From Miscanthus floridulus (lineage: Eukaryota; Streptophyta; Magnoliopsida; Poales; Poaceae), in contig NC_089591.1 in NCBI RefSeq assembly GCF_019320115.1, positions 16,656,502 through 16,720,501 of the forward strand: a stretch of 64,000 nt of DNA, in the 5' to 3' direction. The stretch's first letter is position 1. Each line of letters opens with the position of its first letter. Of the stretch, positions 34,776-46,006 are shown in pieces. Below the pieces are notes generated by a model. That model had not been told where the DNA came from. It did no database searches and saw nothing but the letters and a program-made list of their open reading frames with translations. Both the position numbers and the translations under genes were made by a program.

Positions 34776-37161
34776 TCAAGCTTTAGGGATCCAAACTTGT
34801 TGAGGGCCCTTCACCTTCTCAACAAGTGACTTAGCCACCCAAATCTTCTTAGGCCTACTCTTGTTGGGGGGTCCTAAGAACATGACTTTCATCTTTCCAC
34901 TAGAATCTTTTCTAAGCATGTAGTGAGCATTGAAAGCAAAGGGTCTAGCATGCTTGGGCAAGGGTTGTGGTGGTGGAGTTTGACACTCATGAGCAAAGTG
35001 GCCTTCTTGTCCACACTCAAAACACCTCTTTGGCTTTAGCTTTGGCTTTGATTGTTGGTGTTGAGCTTGAGCCTTCTTCTTCTCTACACTTGCCATATAT
35101 CCAATGCCACTTCTATCCATCTTCATGACGGTATTCATGAGTAGCTCACTTTGGAGATGCTTGCCTCTAGCAAACTTGCTCAATCCCACCTTGAGATGCT
35201 CTTTCTCCATCTTGAGCTTCTTGTTCTCTTCCTTGAGAATATCATTGTTCTTCTCTTCCTTGAGTTTCTTGTTTTCTTCTTTGAGCTTCTCATTCTCAAG
35301 GATCAACTCTTTGTCATGATCAAGAGTTTCTAGCACAATGGTGTTGTGACTTTTCATCTCTTCAAGATCTTTCATGAGCTTCTCATGGTCACTCTTGAGC
35401 TTGACATACTCATCATAGTCATTGCACTCAACCACTTGCTTGCCTTTGCTACTAGATCCATGCTCAATGCTCTCATCAATTAAATCATCACATGAGGTAG
35501 CTATATCAATCTTAACAACATGGTTAGTAGCATCATGTGGCTCATTTGGTAAGAATTCTTGTGCAATAACAAGGGTATCATAATTGATCTTTAGAGTTGT
35601 ATATTCATCTTTTAGCTTGTTGTGACTAGTGATAAGCTCATTGTGCACCCACTCAAGTTTATCATGTTTATCTTTAAGCTCTTTCTTAGAAGATTTGAGC
35701 TCCTTGAGTTTGGATGATATAGAATCATTTGTTTCTTTGAGCTCATCATTAGCCTTTTCTAATGTATCACACTTAGCTAAGAGTGAATCATTTTTAGCAT
35801 CAAGTTTTTCATTTGTAGCTCTACTCTTTCTAATGATCTTTGTGTATTTTCTTAATATTTTGACAAGATCATCATATGTGGGTGAATCATCATCGCTATC
35901 ACTATCATCATCACTAGCTTGCTCATCATCACTACTATCATCACTCTTAGTTACCTTGCGTTCACCCTTGGCCATAAGGCATAGGTGTGTAGAGGATGAT
36001 GGCGATGGTGGCGATGAGGATGCAAGATTAATAGCAATGGCGGCCACCTTCTCATTGTCACTCTCATCATCGGATGATCCACTTGATGAATCAATGTCCG
36101 TGAGCCAATCACCAACAATATAGGCCTTGCCACTCTTCTTCTTCTTGTAGAAGTCTCTCTTTTTACCATCTCTCTTCTTGTATGGCTTGTTCTTTTTCTT
36201 TTCATCTTCATCACTTGAATCATCTTTCTTGCCCTTGTTCTTGAACTTGTCTTTCTTGGGCTTTGTGCATTGATGAGCTAGGTGACCAAGTTCGCCGCAA
36301 TTGTAGCAATCCATCTCGGAGATTGGCTTTCTTCTTGAGCTAGTGAAGAACTTCTTCTTCTTGCCGTCAAACTTGATGCCACTCTTGTTTAGCTTCTTTA
36401 GCATCTTGGCGGTCTTCTTCACCATGAGAGCAAGACTTTCTTCATCATCTTCATCACTTGAGCTCTCATACTCAAGTCTTGCCTTGCCCTTATCTTGGCT
36501 AGCTTTGAATGCTAAGTCCTTCTCTTTCTTCTTTGTAGAGGATGAGCCATCTTATGGCGTGATGTGCATGTACATCTCATGAGCATTGATCTTTCCCAAG
36601 ATTTGTGTCGGTGTAGCGGCGGAAAAGATCACCTTGATGTAGCACGGTCACAATGTGCCCATATTTGTCAATGGGGAGGACACTCAAGATCTTTCTCACA
36701 ACGTCGGATGGTGACATTTGAGTAAGTCCAAGCCCATTGACCTCCTCTACAAGAACATTTAAATGAGAATACATTTCATTAGCACTTTCTTTAGGAAGCA
36801 TCTCAAAATAATTTAGCTTTTTAATCACAAGATGATAGCGTTCCTCACGCTCACTCTTGGTTCCCTCATGGAGCGCATAAACGTCCGACCATAGTGCATG
36901 GGCGTCTTTATGGTTCCTTACATGATTAAACACATCTTTGCAAAGGCCTCTAAAGATGGTGTTGTGAGCCTTTGCATTCCATTTTTCATAGTTTACTTCA
37001 TCGCCTTGAAGTTGTGTGGCATTCTTAGGTGTAGGGAACCCTTGAGAGGCGGCTCTAAGAATTCCAACATCTAGAGCTTCTAGGTAAGCCTCCATGCGAA
37101 TTTTCCAATATGGAAAATCATCCCCCTCGAAGATAGGAGGAGGTCCATCCCCGTGAGACAT
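34776..37161 (-). pseudogene. C gag with two CCHC knuckles (frameshift and stop)
   Basis: Starts MSHGDGPPPIFEGDDFPYWK at 37161, the N-terminal gag pattern of copia elements. A capsid core follows (NAKAHNTIFRGLCKDVFNHV, HALWSDVYALHEGTKSEREE). One extra A in the run at 36623-36626 shifts the frame, and TAA at 36552-36554 stops the onward frame. Then come knuckle CYNCGELGHLAHQC, a long Lys/Glu/Ser/Asp-rich coiled-coil-like stretch, and a second knuckle CFECGQEGHFAHEC near the end. Two distant knuckles and the long acidic/basic middle are typical of grass Sireviruses. It packages RNA. Confidence 0.9.
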
Positions 37162-37199
37162 CTTGCTCTAAGCGGTTAGGCTTAAAACGTGAGCACGAG

Positions 37200-37211
37200 G
37201 CTCTGATACCA
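37200..37211 (-). other. C primer-binding site
   Basis: The minus strand reads TGGTATCAGAGC, complementary to the initiator tRNA-Met 3' end, two bases inside the 5' LTR. Confidence 0.95.
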
Positions 37212-37939
37212 ATTGAAAGGATCAAGATGCCCAAGAGGGGGGGGTGAATTGGGCTAATTCTAAATTTTCTTGCAATAATCAAATCCTACGGATAGCCCAA
37301 TTAACCCCTTGTGCCTAGAAAAGTGTTTCTATCAGATCAACGCACAAATGACTTGCACCCTATGTTCCAAACTTACTCTAGCATAGCAATTCTAAGAATG
37401 TAAAACAAGTATTGAATTGCTCAAAGTAAATACTCAAAGTAAGTGCTCAAAGTAAATAGGGAGAGAAAAAGAACGCGGCGATGTTTTGCCTGAGGTATCG
37501 GAGAGTCGCCACTCCCCACTAGTCCTCGTTGGAGCACCCACGCAAGGGTGTAGCTCCCCCTTGATCCGCACAAGGATCAAGTGCACTCTACGGGTTGATT
37601 CTTCGACACTCCATCGTGGCGAATCACCCAAAGCCACTCACAACTTGAGTTGGGTCACCCACAAGCTCCGCCGGGTGAACACCAAACTCCCAATCACCAC
37701 CAAGCCGTCTAGGTGATGGCGATCACCAAGAGTAACAAGCACGAACTCTCACTTGACCATGCGAAGCCTAATGAGAAGATGGATGCACACTTGTCTACTC
37801 TTGATTCACTAATGAGGTTTCACTCTTGGATTCTCAAATCACAAACACCTCACTAGGACCTTGCTCTTCTTGGCACTCACAAACGTGTTTCTCAGCTAGT
37901 TGGAATGAGCAAAAGTAGCTCCCCTCACGAGTGGAGCTT

Positions 37940-37949
37940 CTATTTATAG
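37940..37949 (-). promoter_or_regulatory. TATA box of C 5' LTR
   Basis: CTATAAATAG on the minus strand, the same site as in the 3' LTR. Confidence 0.65.
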
Positions 37950-37984
37950 GGCAGCCTAAAAAATGAACCGTTATGAGCTCCTGC

Positions 37985-38357
37985 GGGGTGACCGGACGCT
38001 CCGATCGTTTTGACCAGACGCTCTGGTTAGTTCAACCCGCGAACAGTTTTCAAGTGATGACCAGACACTGTCAGGGTCCGGTCAGTACCGACCGGACGCG
38101 TCCGGTCGCTCTTGGATGCTTACTGTAAACGACCGGACGCTGGATACTCAGGGTCCGATAACCACTGACCAGACATGTCCGGTTGCACTTTCTCAAGTCT
38201 GGACCCTTACTGGAGTCGACCGGACGCTGGCCCTCAGCGTCCGGTCACATGACCTTCCAGCGTCCGGTCACACTAGACTTGTTCTTCATAGTCAAATGAA
38301 CTGACCGGACCCTGCGGCCAGCGTCCGGTCGCACCGGAGCTAGCATCTGGTCAGTAT
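37985..38357 (-). promoter_or_regulatory. Palindrome array in C 5' LTR
   Basis: Counterpart of 26332-26705, directly upstream of the TATA box. Several units have lost CpG sites. Confidence 0.7.
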
Positions 38358-38792
38358 TTGACCCTCCATTCACTTCCAACTTTCGATCATATGTGAATGA
38401 AGTTTGCTCTAAAGGTTTTTAGGCATTCATAGGAGCTACCTAGAGCTAGTTTTAACAAGTGTGCACCACACCTAACTCACTAGACTCAACTAGGTCAAGC
38501 TACCCTGTTCATACCCCCCTTCATAGTACGGCCAAAGGAAAAACAAAGTCCTAAACTACTCTAAGTGTCTCTCCAACTTCAATCGACACTTAGAACTAGT
38601 CATCCTTAACCTTGTCATCCATCCTTTGAAAACCGAAATGATTTCCATCATAGGGGCATGACAACCTCGATTGCCCAATTGATCTCCATTACCATGACCT
38701 AACTTAATTGCCTCTGCAAAACACACGTTAGTCATAGTAATCTTGTATTGACATTAATCACTGATATCCAACTAGGGGCCTAGATGCTTTCA

Positions 38793-39742
38793 GCGAGATC
38801 AGGGTCATAGACCTAGATATTTGGAGCATAGTCGGAAGCATAGCTAGATGATGTGAGTTCAGAGTCGCGGTCCCTGGTTTTTTGTAGCACTGGTCGGAAG
38901 CATAGCCAAATGATGTGAGTTTAGAGTCGACGCAAGTTTGGAGTCACGATCCCTGGTTTTTTGGAGCATAGCCGGAAGCATAGTTAGTTGGTTAGTTTAC
39001 AGATCGGACGAGGCGGTGCTCGTGGATCCTGGCATCGGTGCATGCCAGTGGGACTAGGGCGAGTCAGAGTTGTGGATCCTAGCGAGTTTAGGGTCGTAGT
39101 CCTTGGTGTTTGTCTTGAGCCCTCGAGCCCTGTTGGGCCTTAGTAGGGGTCGATGTGAGTTGTGTGCGTTACCCCATCCTCGGTTCCTCACAACCAGAGG
39201 GGCTGAGTTTTGTCACTTGTCCCGATCGCTCGGGCTCGAGTGACAGTGCTTGGTGAGTTTGCTAACGGGTGTGATCGAGTGGAATCCAGGTCCGTCATTC
39301 GTGATGGGGTCGGCATAGCCCTCTTGTGACATTCACTACTCCTTTACCTGCAACCTGGTAGATGCCTGGGTCATTCCGGAGACCGACCTGGGTGGCCTAA
39401 TGGCCTCCCCTTGATGGAGATTCTATGGGTTTGGCGAGAGGTTCAGGATCGAATAAGAAGGTTGAGATGACCCGGTCTGCCTGACTGGGCGAGGGCCACA
39501 CAGGGCTCATCTATGTTTTTCTCCCCTGGCTCTATTGGTTGCTCATATCGAATGAGGCAACCGCCGCTTCATGATGCAACATAGAACATTGTGATGCATT
39601 TCGCTGCACGTGCAATGCTTAGTTCTTGAGCCCCCAGGCGGTTCAGGGCCCGAATCATCCAGGAGGTTTGAGCATATGGAATGAATGTGCATATGGATGT
39701 ATGAAATGATTATAAGGAAATAGAGGGGGTTGGTAGTGCTCA
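38793..39742. repeat. B 3' untranslated region, right of C: diverged tandem units
   Basis: Blocks ttggagcatagycggaagcatag recur at about 38840, 38900 and 38962, and a diverged 70-bp-type unit (gtggatcctggcatcggtgc) lies near 39020. 39100-39740 is non-coding with gagcccyyrggcggttc motifs like those beside the B LTR. Confidence 0.6.
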
Positions 39743-40200
39743 CCTTGATGGCTTTGAGTGATGGGGTTCGGAGAGCTTCAGTCAAAAATGTCCGACCGGG
39801 ACCTGTGCTCATCAATCGTGGGTGAGTCCTTGCGTGAACAGTTTTTGTATTAATGAACACATGCTCACCTTGATGACCTGAGTGACGAGGTTCGGAGAGC
39901 TTCAGTCAGAAATGTCCGACTAGGACCCACGCTCGTCATTCATGGGTGAGCCCCTTGATGGCTTTGAGTGACTGGGGTTCAGGGAGCTTCAGTCAGAAAT
40001 GTCCTACCGGGACCTATGCGCTTGTTAATCGTGGGTGAGTCCTTGCTTGAACAGTTTTTGTATTAATGAACACATGCTTACCTTGATGACCTAAGTGATG
40101 GGGTTTAGAGAGCTTCAGTCAGAAATGTCCGACCAGGACCCACGCTCGTCGTTCGTGGGTGAGCCCCTATGTGAACAGTTTTTGTATTAATGAACACATC
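39743..40200. repeat. B second tandem array, higher-order unit about 210 bp
   Basis: Four blocks share cttgatgrcytragtgacgrgg, gagcttcagtcagaaatgtc and atcgtgggtgag. Starts near 39743, 39870, 39953 and 40083 give alternating spacings of about 127 and 83, so the true unit is a dimer of about 210. Two dimers are present. Confidence 0.8.
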
Positions 40201-40758
40201 AGTCCTGTTCTCTATGACAGGATCACTATCCGTTCCTTGTTTTTATCCTGGCATAGCTATTGTTTTTGTCCTTTCTTTTTCAGACCTACCCGTTAGTTCT
40301 GTAGGCTACAGCTTTTTTAAGAGCCTAGGCATGGCCCGCGGGGCTCGGCTACTTGTAGCCATAGGTCATGGCGGGGTGCGTTCGGTTAGGAGTGAGAACA
40401 AAGTTATGTAGGTCAGCTAAAGGAAAGGAAAAGTGCTTCCATTCGGGGAAAATTTTGTTTACCACGTGACAATAAAAATAGAGGTAATATTCGGTATTAT
40501 GCCCTTATGTAGCCCCCAAGCGACCTGGGCTAAAACTGTTTGGGCCGGGGCGCTTTTTAGGAGTAAGTGTTAAAAAAGCGGTAATACCAAATTTTAGTTG
40601 AAAAACGACATAGCTGTTCAATGTTCCAAGTGTTGGTGATGGCGTTGCCGTTGTCGTCCTCTAGTCAGGTAGGTGCCCGATTGGATTACTTTTGTCACCA
40701 TATAGGTTCCTTCCCATGGTGGAGAGAGTTTGTGTTTTTCCTTTGTTGATTGGGTCCT
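40201..40758. other. B 3' untranslated region, no gene
   Basis: Non-coding stretch between the tandem array and integrase. It includes tgtagcccccaagcgacctg near 40508, a motif often found close to Tat-type gypsy 3' ends. Confidence 0.4.
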
Positions 40759-41643
40759 TTAGAGTACGAGGTCACCGACTTCGAGGATTCTCCCCCTGAT
40801 CTTTCTTTCGTGGTACCTATGGAGAGTTTGCTGATAGCGAGCGGAGCGGATGATGGTCATCTCATGGGCTTTCTCGAGCAGGTCGACTATGTCTTGCTGA
40901 GCCTCCATGGCTTGGTCGTGGTCGAAAGCCTTCACTCTTGGGGCAGCCGTGGTCAAGGTCGAAGGGCAGCACTGCCTCAACTCCATAAGCCAGGAAGAAA
41001 GGCATGAACCCTATGGTTCGGTTCGGGGTCATTCTTAGGCTCCAGAGGATTGCTGGGACCTCTACCACCCATCGTTCGGCATATTTGTTGAGTCTGTCGA
41101 AGATGCATGACTTCAGTCCTTGGAGGACCATGCCATTAGTGCTCTCGACCTGACCGGTCATTCAGTGGATGTCCGACCAAGGCCCAGTCGATCCTGATGC
41201 TGTATCCATTACTAAAGTCTAGGGAACTTCTTTCTAGTGAAGTTGGTTCCGTGGTCAGTGATGATACAGTTAGGAACGCCGAACCAGGTAGATAATGTCG
41301 AGGAAGAATTTGACCGCCTCTTCTGAGCGGAAGTTTGTGATGGGCTTGGCCTCTATCCACTTGGTGAATTTGTCGACTGCTACAAGTAGGTGAGTGAAAC
41401 CGCCTAGGCCCTTTTTGAGGGGTCCCACCATGTCGAGGCCCCAGACCATGAATGGCCAAGTGATGGGGATGGTTTGGAGTTCCTGTGCCGGCAGATGTGT
41501 TTGTCAAGCGTAGAACTAGCATCCTTCACACTTGCGGACGACATCCTCTGCATCTCGTAGCGTGGTGGGCCAGTAAAAACCTTAGCGAAAGGCTTTTTCG
41601 ACCAGCAACCATGGGGCCACATGATGTCCGCAAATCCTAGCAT
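40759..41643 (-). pseudogene. B integrase fragments
   Basis: The 41161-40862 frame gives GQVESTNG and AERWVVEVPAILWSLRMTPN, the end of the catalytic core of gypsy integrases, with the last catalytic glutamate in QVE. The 40986-40759 frame gives RYQQTLHRYHERKIRGRILE then VGDLVL, the C-terminal domain. Upstream frames (41643-41136) are heavily broken. It would insert element DNA into the chromosome; this copy cannot. Confidence 0.75.
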
Positions 41644-42149
41644 GGACCTCGAGGAGGAGCTACCTCCCTTGGTTGGTGGGGATACACTTCATGAGTACCC
41701 CTGATGGACTCCATTTGTAGAGCTCATCACCGAGCGCGATGAAGGTCTTCGGCACGCTGAGCGATCCATCAGGCTTTGGTTCTTTCAGGGCGGGAGAACC
41801 TCCTCGAGGAGGTAGGCGAGTAGCGGTACTCGCTAGTCGGTTTGATCGAGTGCCAACACTGGCAACGTTTGCAGGGTGATGTCATCATAGAGGTACTGAG
41901 ATCAGAGCCCCCAGGCGCTGGCTAGGCATCGGGGTGTTTCTGGATCAGACTTTCTAGGATGCGGGTGGATAGGCTCATGGATGTCGTTGATGAAGACCCC
42001 ACTCAGGGATGGATCCCGTCTGGCGGCCAATTTTGTAATGAAATCAGCGGCGTTGTTGTCCCTTTGATGGACATGATGCAGTTCGATCCCCTAGAATTTG
42101 TCCTTGAGCTTGTGGACCTCTTGGCAGTATGCTATCATTAGGGGGGCTT
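41644..42149 (-). other. B tether between second RNase H and integrase, eroded
   Basis: Only short minus-strand frames are readable. By position this is the linker and integrase zinc-binding region of B. Confidence 0.4.
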
Positions 42150-42400
42150 TTGTAGGAGGACTCCTTCATTACCTAATCCATGACCAGTTCTGAGTCACCA
42201 TGAACATTGAGTCACGTAGCACCGAGCTCGATGGTGATGCGCAGTCCTTTAATAAGGGCCTCATATTCCACGGTGTTGTTTAAGGCTGAAAAATATAGGC
42301 GGATGGCGTAGAGGAGCCTACTCCCATCTGAGGAGATCAGAACCACTCCTGCCCTTGAGCTGGGTGCCATTATAGACCCGTCGAAGTACATTGTCCAGTA
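42150..42400 (-). pseudogene. B second (archaeal-type) RNase H domain
   Basis: Minus-strand translation gives MYFDGSIMAPSSRAG, then NNTVEYEALIKGLRI, then an in-frame TGA (42212-42214), then VHGDSELVMD. D, E and D of these blocks match the extra RNase H of plant Tat-group elements. It sits directly after the normal RNase H. The stop makes it a pseudogene. Confidence 0.7.
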
Positions 42401-42801
42401 CTCATGGGTGACGTCCGGGGTCGGTAGCTGGACCTCCGTCCATTCGGCGACAAATCTGCGAGGGCCTAAGACTTAATAGCAGTGTGAGGGGTATATCTGA
42501 TGTCATGGCCCATGAGTTCGAGCGCCCACTTGGAGATTCATCCCACGGCATCGTGGTTGCGGATGATGTCTCTGAGTGGGTATGAAGTGACGACCGCAAC
42601 TTTGTGGTCGGTGAAGTAGTGTAGGAGTTTCCTGGTCACCATTAGCATAGTGTATAGGAGTTTCTGCACCTGGGGGTACCAGACATTTGGGTCAGGTGAG
42701 TACCTCCCTGATGAAGTATATGGGTCACTGAACTTGATCTGGTGTCCTAGTTCCTCCCTTTCGATGACCAGGGCAGCACTCATGACATGGTTGCTTGCCA
42801 C
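42401..42801 (-). pseudogene. B RNase H fragments
   Basis: The 42801-42538 frame reads ALVIEREELGHQIKF, then VWYPQVQKLLYTMLMVTRKL and HYFTDHKVAVVTSYPL. This is the RNase H region following gypsy RT. The downstream part is in another frame. It would degrade the RNA strand during reverse transcription. Confidence 0.7.
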
Positions 42802-42879
42802 GACATACAGGAGTAGGGGTTCTCCCCATTCAGGAGCGACGAGGATTGGGGCCGATGTTAGGGATGCTTTGAGGCTTTC

Positions 42880-43600
42880 CTAGAGCCTGCTGGGCTTCCT
42901 CAGTCCAAACGAAGGCATCCATCTTTTTGAGGAGCTTGTAGAGCGGCATCCCCCATTCATCCGAGCCGGGAGATGAAGCGGCTCAGGGCAGCCATATAGC
43001 CGGTGAGCCTTTGTACACCCTTGAACGTTGCGTATGGGGCCCATGTTGGAAATGGCCATGATCTTTTCAGGGTTGGCCTCGATGCCGTGTTCGGACACGA
43101 TGTATCCGAGCAGCTTCCCCTTCGAAACCCCGAAAACACATTTCTCGGGGTTCAGCTTGATGTTGAACCTTTGGAGGTTCATGAATGTTCGCGGCTAGGT
43201 CTGCGATCAGGTCACAAGCTTTGGCTATTTTGACCACTATATCATCAATATAGACGGCGATTGTTGGTTTTGGTCACTTGACTTGATCAGGCTGATTGAG
43301 CGGGTCAATTTGGTCGGCGAAGCATTGCTGCATGCACCTTTGGTAGGTGGCACTAGTGTTCTTTAGGCCGAAAGGCATGGTTATGTAGCAGTATGAACCA
43401 TACAGGGTGATGAACGAGGTCGCGAGTCGATCGAATTCTTTCATCATGATCTGGTGATAGCCTGAGTATGCATCTAGAAAGGAGAGGATCTCGCAACCTG
43501 AGGTGGAGTCAACTATCTGGTCTATGCGCGGCAAAGGAAAGTGATCCTTTGGGCATGCCTTGTTGAGCCCAGTATAATCAACACACATCCTCTACTTCCT
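42880..43600 (-). pseudogene. B reverse transcriptase fragments (YIDD motif)
   Basis: The 43588-43274 frame gives MCVDYTGLNKACPKDHFPLP, FLDAYSGYHQI and MPFGLKNTSATYQR. The catalytic YIDD lies at 43252-43241 in another frame. The 43182-42880 frame gives NPEKCVFGVSKGKLLGYIVS. All RT palm blocks are present but in three frames. The CVDYTGLNKACPKD pattern is typical of Tat-type elements. The N-terminal part continues with little open frame to about 43950. Confidence 0.85.
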
Positions 43601-44225
43601 GGTCTTCTTTTTGACAAGAACGGGATTGGCGAGCCAGTCAAAGTGGAATACCTCTTTGATGAATCCTGCTGCCAGAAGTTTGGATGATCTCTTCACCTAT
43701 GGCCCTACGCCTCTCGTCGTTGAAGCGATGTAGACACTGCTTGGTGGGCTTTGAGCCTAGGATAAGGCGCAACGCATGCTCGGTGACCTCCCGTGGTATC
43801 CTCGGACATGTTCAGAGGGCTACCATGCGAAGACATCAGCGATTGTCGCGTAGGAAGTCGATGAGCTCGCATTCCTATTTGGTCGGGAGCTAGGTCTCGA
43901 TCCAAACCATCTTGGTTGGGTTGGCGGGGTCGATTCCCACTGCCTTGGCTTCTTCGAGCAGACTGAAGGCCATCGAGGAAGTTGGTTTATTACAGTCTAG
44001 GACTACCAGAGCTGATGACTCCCCAAGCTATGGGAGCTTGGACGAGTTGACGACCGCGGTGGCGAAGCTCGTAGTGCTCGCGGTCGCACGCAAGGGCATG
44101 CAAAAAGGCGCTACTCATGGTGATGACGCTGTTTGGTCCCAACATCTTCAGCTTGAGGTAGGTGTAGTTGGGGATCGCCATGAATCTTGCGTAGCATGGC
44201 TACCCCAAGATGGCGTGGTAGGACC
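43601..44225 (-). other. B protease-RT linker, eroded
   Basis: Only short minus-strand frames; no domain could be named. The plus-strand frame 43912-44229 is a shadow with no family. Confidence 0.4.
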
Positions 44226-44513
44226 CTAGAAAGTCCACCACCTCGAAGGTAAGGATCTCTGAGCGGAAGTTGGCCCAGCTGCCGAATGTGACGGGCAGAT
44301 CGATCTATCCGAGCGGGTATGGCTTGTGCTCTCTAGATTACCCCATGAAAGGGGGAGCCCTGCCAGGTGGAGCTCTGATCGAGGGATGCACATGGCATTG
44401 AGGGTATCGATGTATAGGATGTTGAGGCTGCTGCCTCCATCCATCAACACCTTGGTAAGGTGCTTCTTGCGAACGATGGGGTCGACGACGAGTGGGTAGC
44501 GTCCTGGTCTCAT
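44226..44513 (-). pseudogene. B aspartic protease fragment
   Basis: Reads PGRYPLVVDPIVRKKHLTKV then LMDGGSSLNILYIDTL. The D-G-G-S-S-L-N block is the active-site region of retropepsin-like proteases in Tat-type gypsy elements. It would cut the polyprotein. After this block the frame diverges, so the copy is broken. Confidence 0.7.
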
Positions 44514-44599
44514 GATGTGGGGGGGATGATCCCTCTAATCGAAGGTGATCGGAGATTCCGACCAGCTGAGGTAAGGAGGGGATGGCCGTCTCGGCGGCG

Positions 44600-44972
44600 C
44601 ATGCCTCTCTATAGCGAACCTTGTGCTATCGCTTGGACCAGATGGCGTTGGACCCACCGAAGATCATGATGCATTTGTCTGGGTTAGGGAAAATGTCCCC
44701 ATCCTTGCCTGTCGTGCCTCCTTTCTTGGTCGCCGCCTCCTTGCTGTCTCCCTCCTTTGGCCCACTGGTCTATTGGAGGAAACTGTTTGAGGAGCTTGTA
44801 GTCCTTGTAGAGGTGTTTGACGGGGTAGATGTGGTTGGTGCATAGGCTGTCCATGAGTTTGTTGAAGTGGTTAGGCAGCCCTTGTTGGGGCTGCTTGCCC
44901 GTGCGATCAGCCATGGCTATCATCGTGCTGTTGTCCAATCAGCGCCGATCCTTTTTGTTCTTCTTGCCCTTC
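44600..44972 (-). pseudogene. B gag C-terminal fragment, cut by D
   Basis: The 44938-44684 frame reads HIYPVKHLYKDYKLLKQF, resembling the Tat gag end (H-x-Y-P-V-K-H-L-x-K-D-C), with the cysteine of KDC replaced by tyrosine. Downstream IFGGSNA occupies the position of a conserved IFGG block. The basic stretch up to 44972 is interrupted by the LTR of D. Confidence 0.6.
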
Positions 44973-45519
44973 TGAAAGCTCTAGTTTGGTTTTGGTGAAT
45001 TGATGAAACCCTAAGTGCTAACCTAGTTTATCAAGTGATCATGACATAGGTAGCACATTCCAAGTGGTGAAGCAAATGAAGATCATGACATCATGATGGT
45101 GATGCCATGGTGATGATCAAGTGCTTGGACTTAAAAAGAAGAAAGAGAAAAAACAAAAGGCTCAAGGCAAAGGTATAAATGGTAGGAGCTATTTTGTTTT
45201 AGTGATCAAGACACTTAGAGAGTGTGATCACATCTAGGTTTGATAGCTGTACTATTAAGAGGGGTGAAACTCATATCAAAATGTGGTTATCAAAGTGCCA
45301 CTAGATGCTCTAACTCATTGCATATGAATTTAGGATCTAGTGGAGTGCTAACACCCTTGGAGATGTTTGTGAAAATATGCTAACACATGTGCACAAGGTG
45401 ATACACTTGGTGGTTGGCACATTTGAGCAAGGGATAGGAACTTCACTGGTGGAGTGTCCGCACTCTATGGGCGGACACTCCGCCGGTTCCATCGGTGCCC
45501 TAGACAGAAAAGACGGAGG

Positions 45520-45950
45520 TCACTATAAGTGACCAGACGCTGGTCTCTAAAGGACCGGCGCATGTCCGGTCAGTAGTAGTAGAAGAAGCACAGCGTCGGT
45601 CGTCGACCGGACACTGATGCTTGAAATGATCGGATGCTGGCTGGCTACGTCTGGTCACACTAACATAGTCATGCACAGGGGAAACACCAAGTGACCAGAT
45701 GCTAGGTGAGTCTGGTCAAGCATGATCCGGACGCATCCGATCAAAGAAATTTGTTTCTAGAACCTTACTGGAAATGATCGGACGCTGGAGGTTCAGTGTC
45801 CGGCCACTTATGCCACAGCGTCCGGTCGACTATTGACCAGTTGAGATCGGGCGAACAATATTCAAAGAGAGGGGACACGTGGCGTGTATCACATGACCGG
45901 ACACTGAGGGCTAGCTTTTGGTCGATCCGACCGAAGCGTCCGGCCACCCT
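45520..45950 (+). promoter_or_regulatory. Palindrome array in D LTR
   Basis: About ten degenerate copies of gaccggacgctgg and agcgtccggtc, directly upstream of the TATA box, as in C. Confidence 0.7.
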
Positions 45951-45999
45951 GTGTTGTGCCCAGTGAATGGGTACAACGACTCTATTTCATGGGGGCTTC

Positions 46000-46006
46000 T
46001 ATTTAA
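46000..46006 (+). promoter_or_regulatory. TATA box of D LTR
   Basis: gcttctatttaagcccc; TATTTAA follows the palindrome array by about 50 bases. Confidence 0.6.

Larger units (their letters stand above)
25563..38792 (-). mobile_element. Element C: complete Sirevirus-type copia retrotransposon (13.2 kb)
   Basis: Two LTRs (1578 and 1579 bases) with ends TGAAAG...CTTTCA enclose PBS, gag, pol in the copia order (protease, integrase, RT, RNase H), an envelope-like region and polypurine tracts. Flanks gtaag (25558-25562) and gcgag (38793-38797) are probably the target duplication, differing at two positions that fit CpG decay. Gag with CCHC knuckles, an extra region downstream of pol and repeated polypurine tracts are Sirevirus hallmarks. 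Two frameshifts in pol, plus one frameshift and one stop in gag, disable it. Confidence 0.92.
37214..38792 (-). repeat. C 5' LTR
   Basis: Matches the 3' LTR at 25563-27140. Differences include several CG to TG or CA changes in the palindrome array (e.g. accggacgc against accagacac). Confidence 0.95.
23090..44972 (-). mobile_element. Element B: Tat-type Ty3/gypsy retrotransposon, interrupted by C and D
   Basis: Reading the minus strand: gag end (44972-44600), protease (44513-44226), RT, RNase H, second RNase H, integrase (to 40759), a long repeat-bearing 3' untranslated region, then the 3' LTR (24333-23090). The RT block SGCEILSFLDAYSGYHQI and the two RNase H domains are characteristic of Tat/Retand/RIRE2-type elements. 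C (25563-38792) sits in its 3' untranslated repeats, and D begins inside its gag at 44973. The 5' end of B is beyond the window. Coding domains carry many frameshifts. Confidence 0.8.

Noticed and set aside
35104..36123. Plus-strand Ser/Leu/Phe-rich ORFs opposite C gag
   Set aside because: Antisense shadows of the Lys/Glu/Asp-rich gag coding strand.
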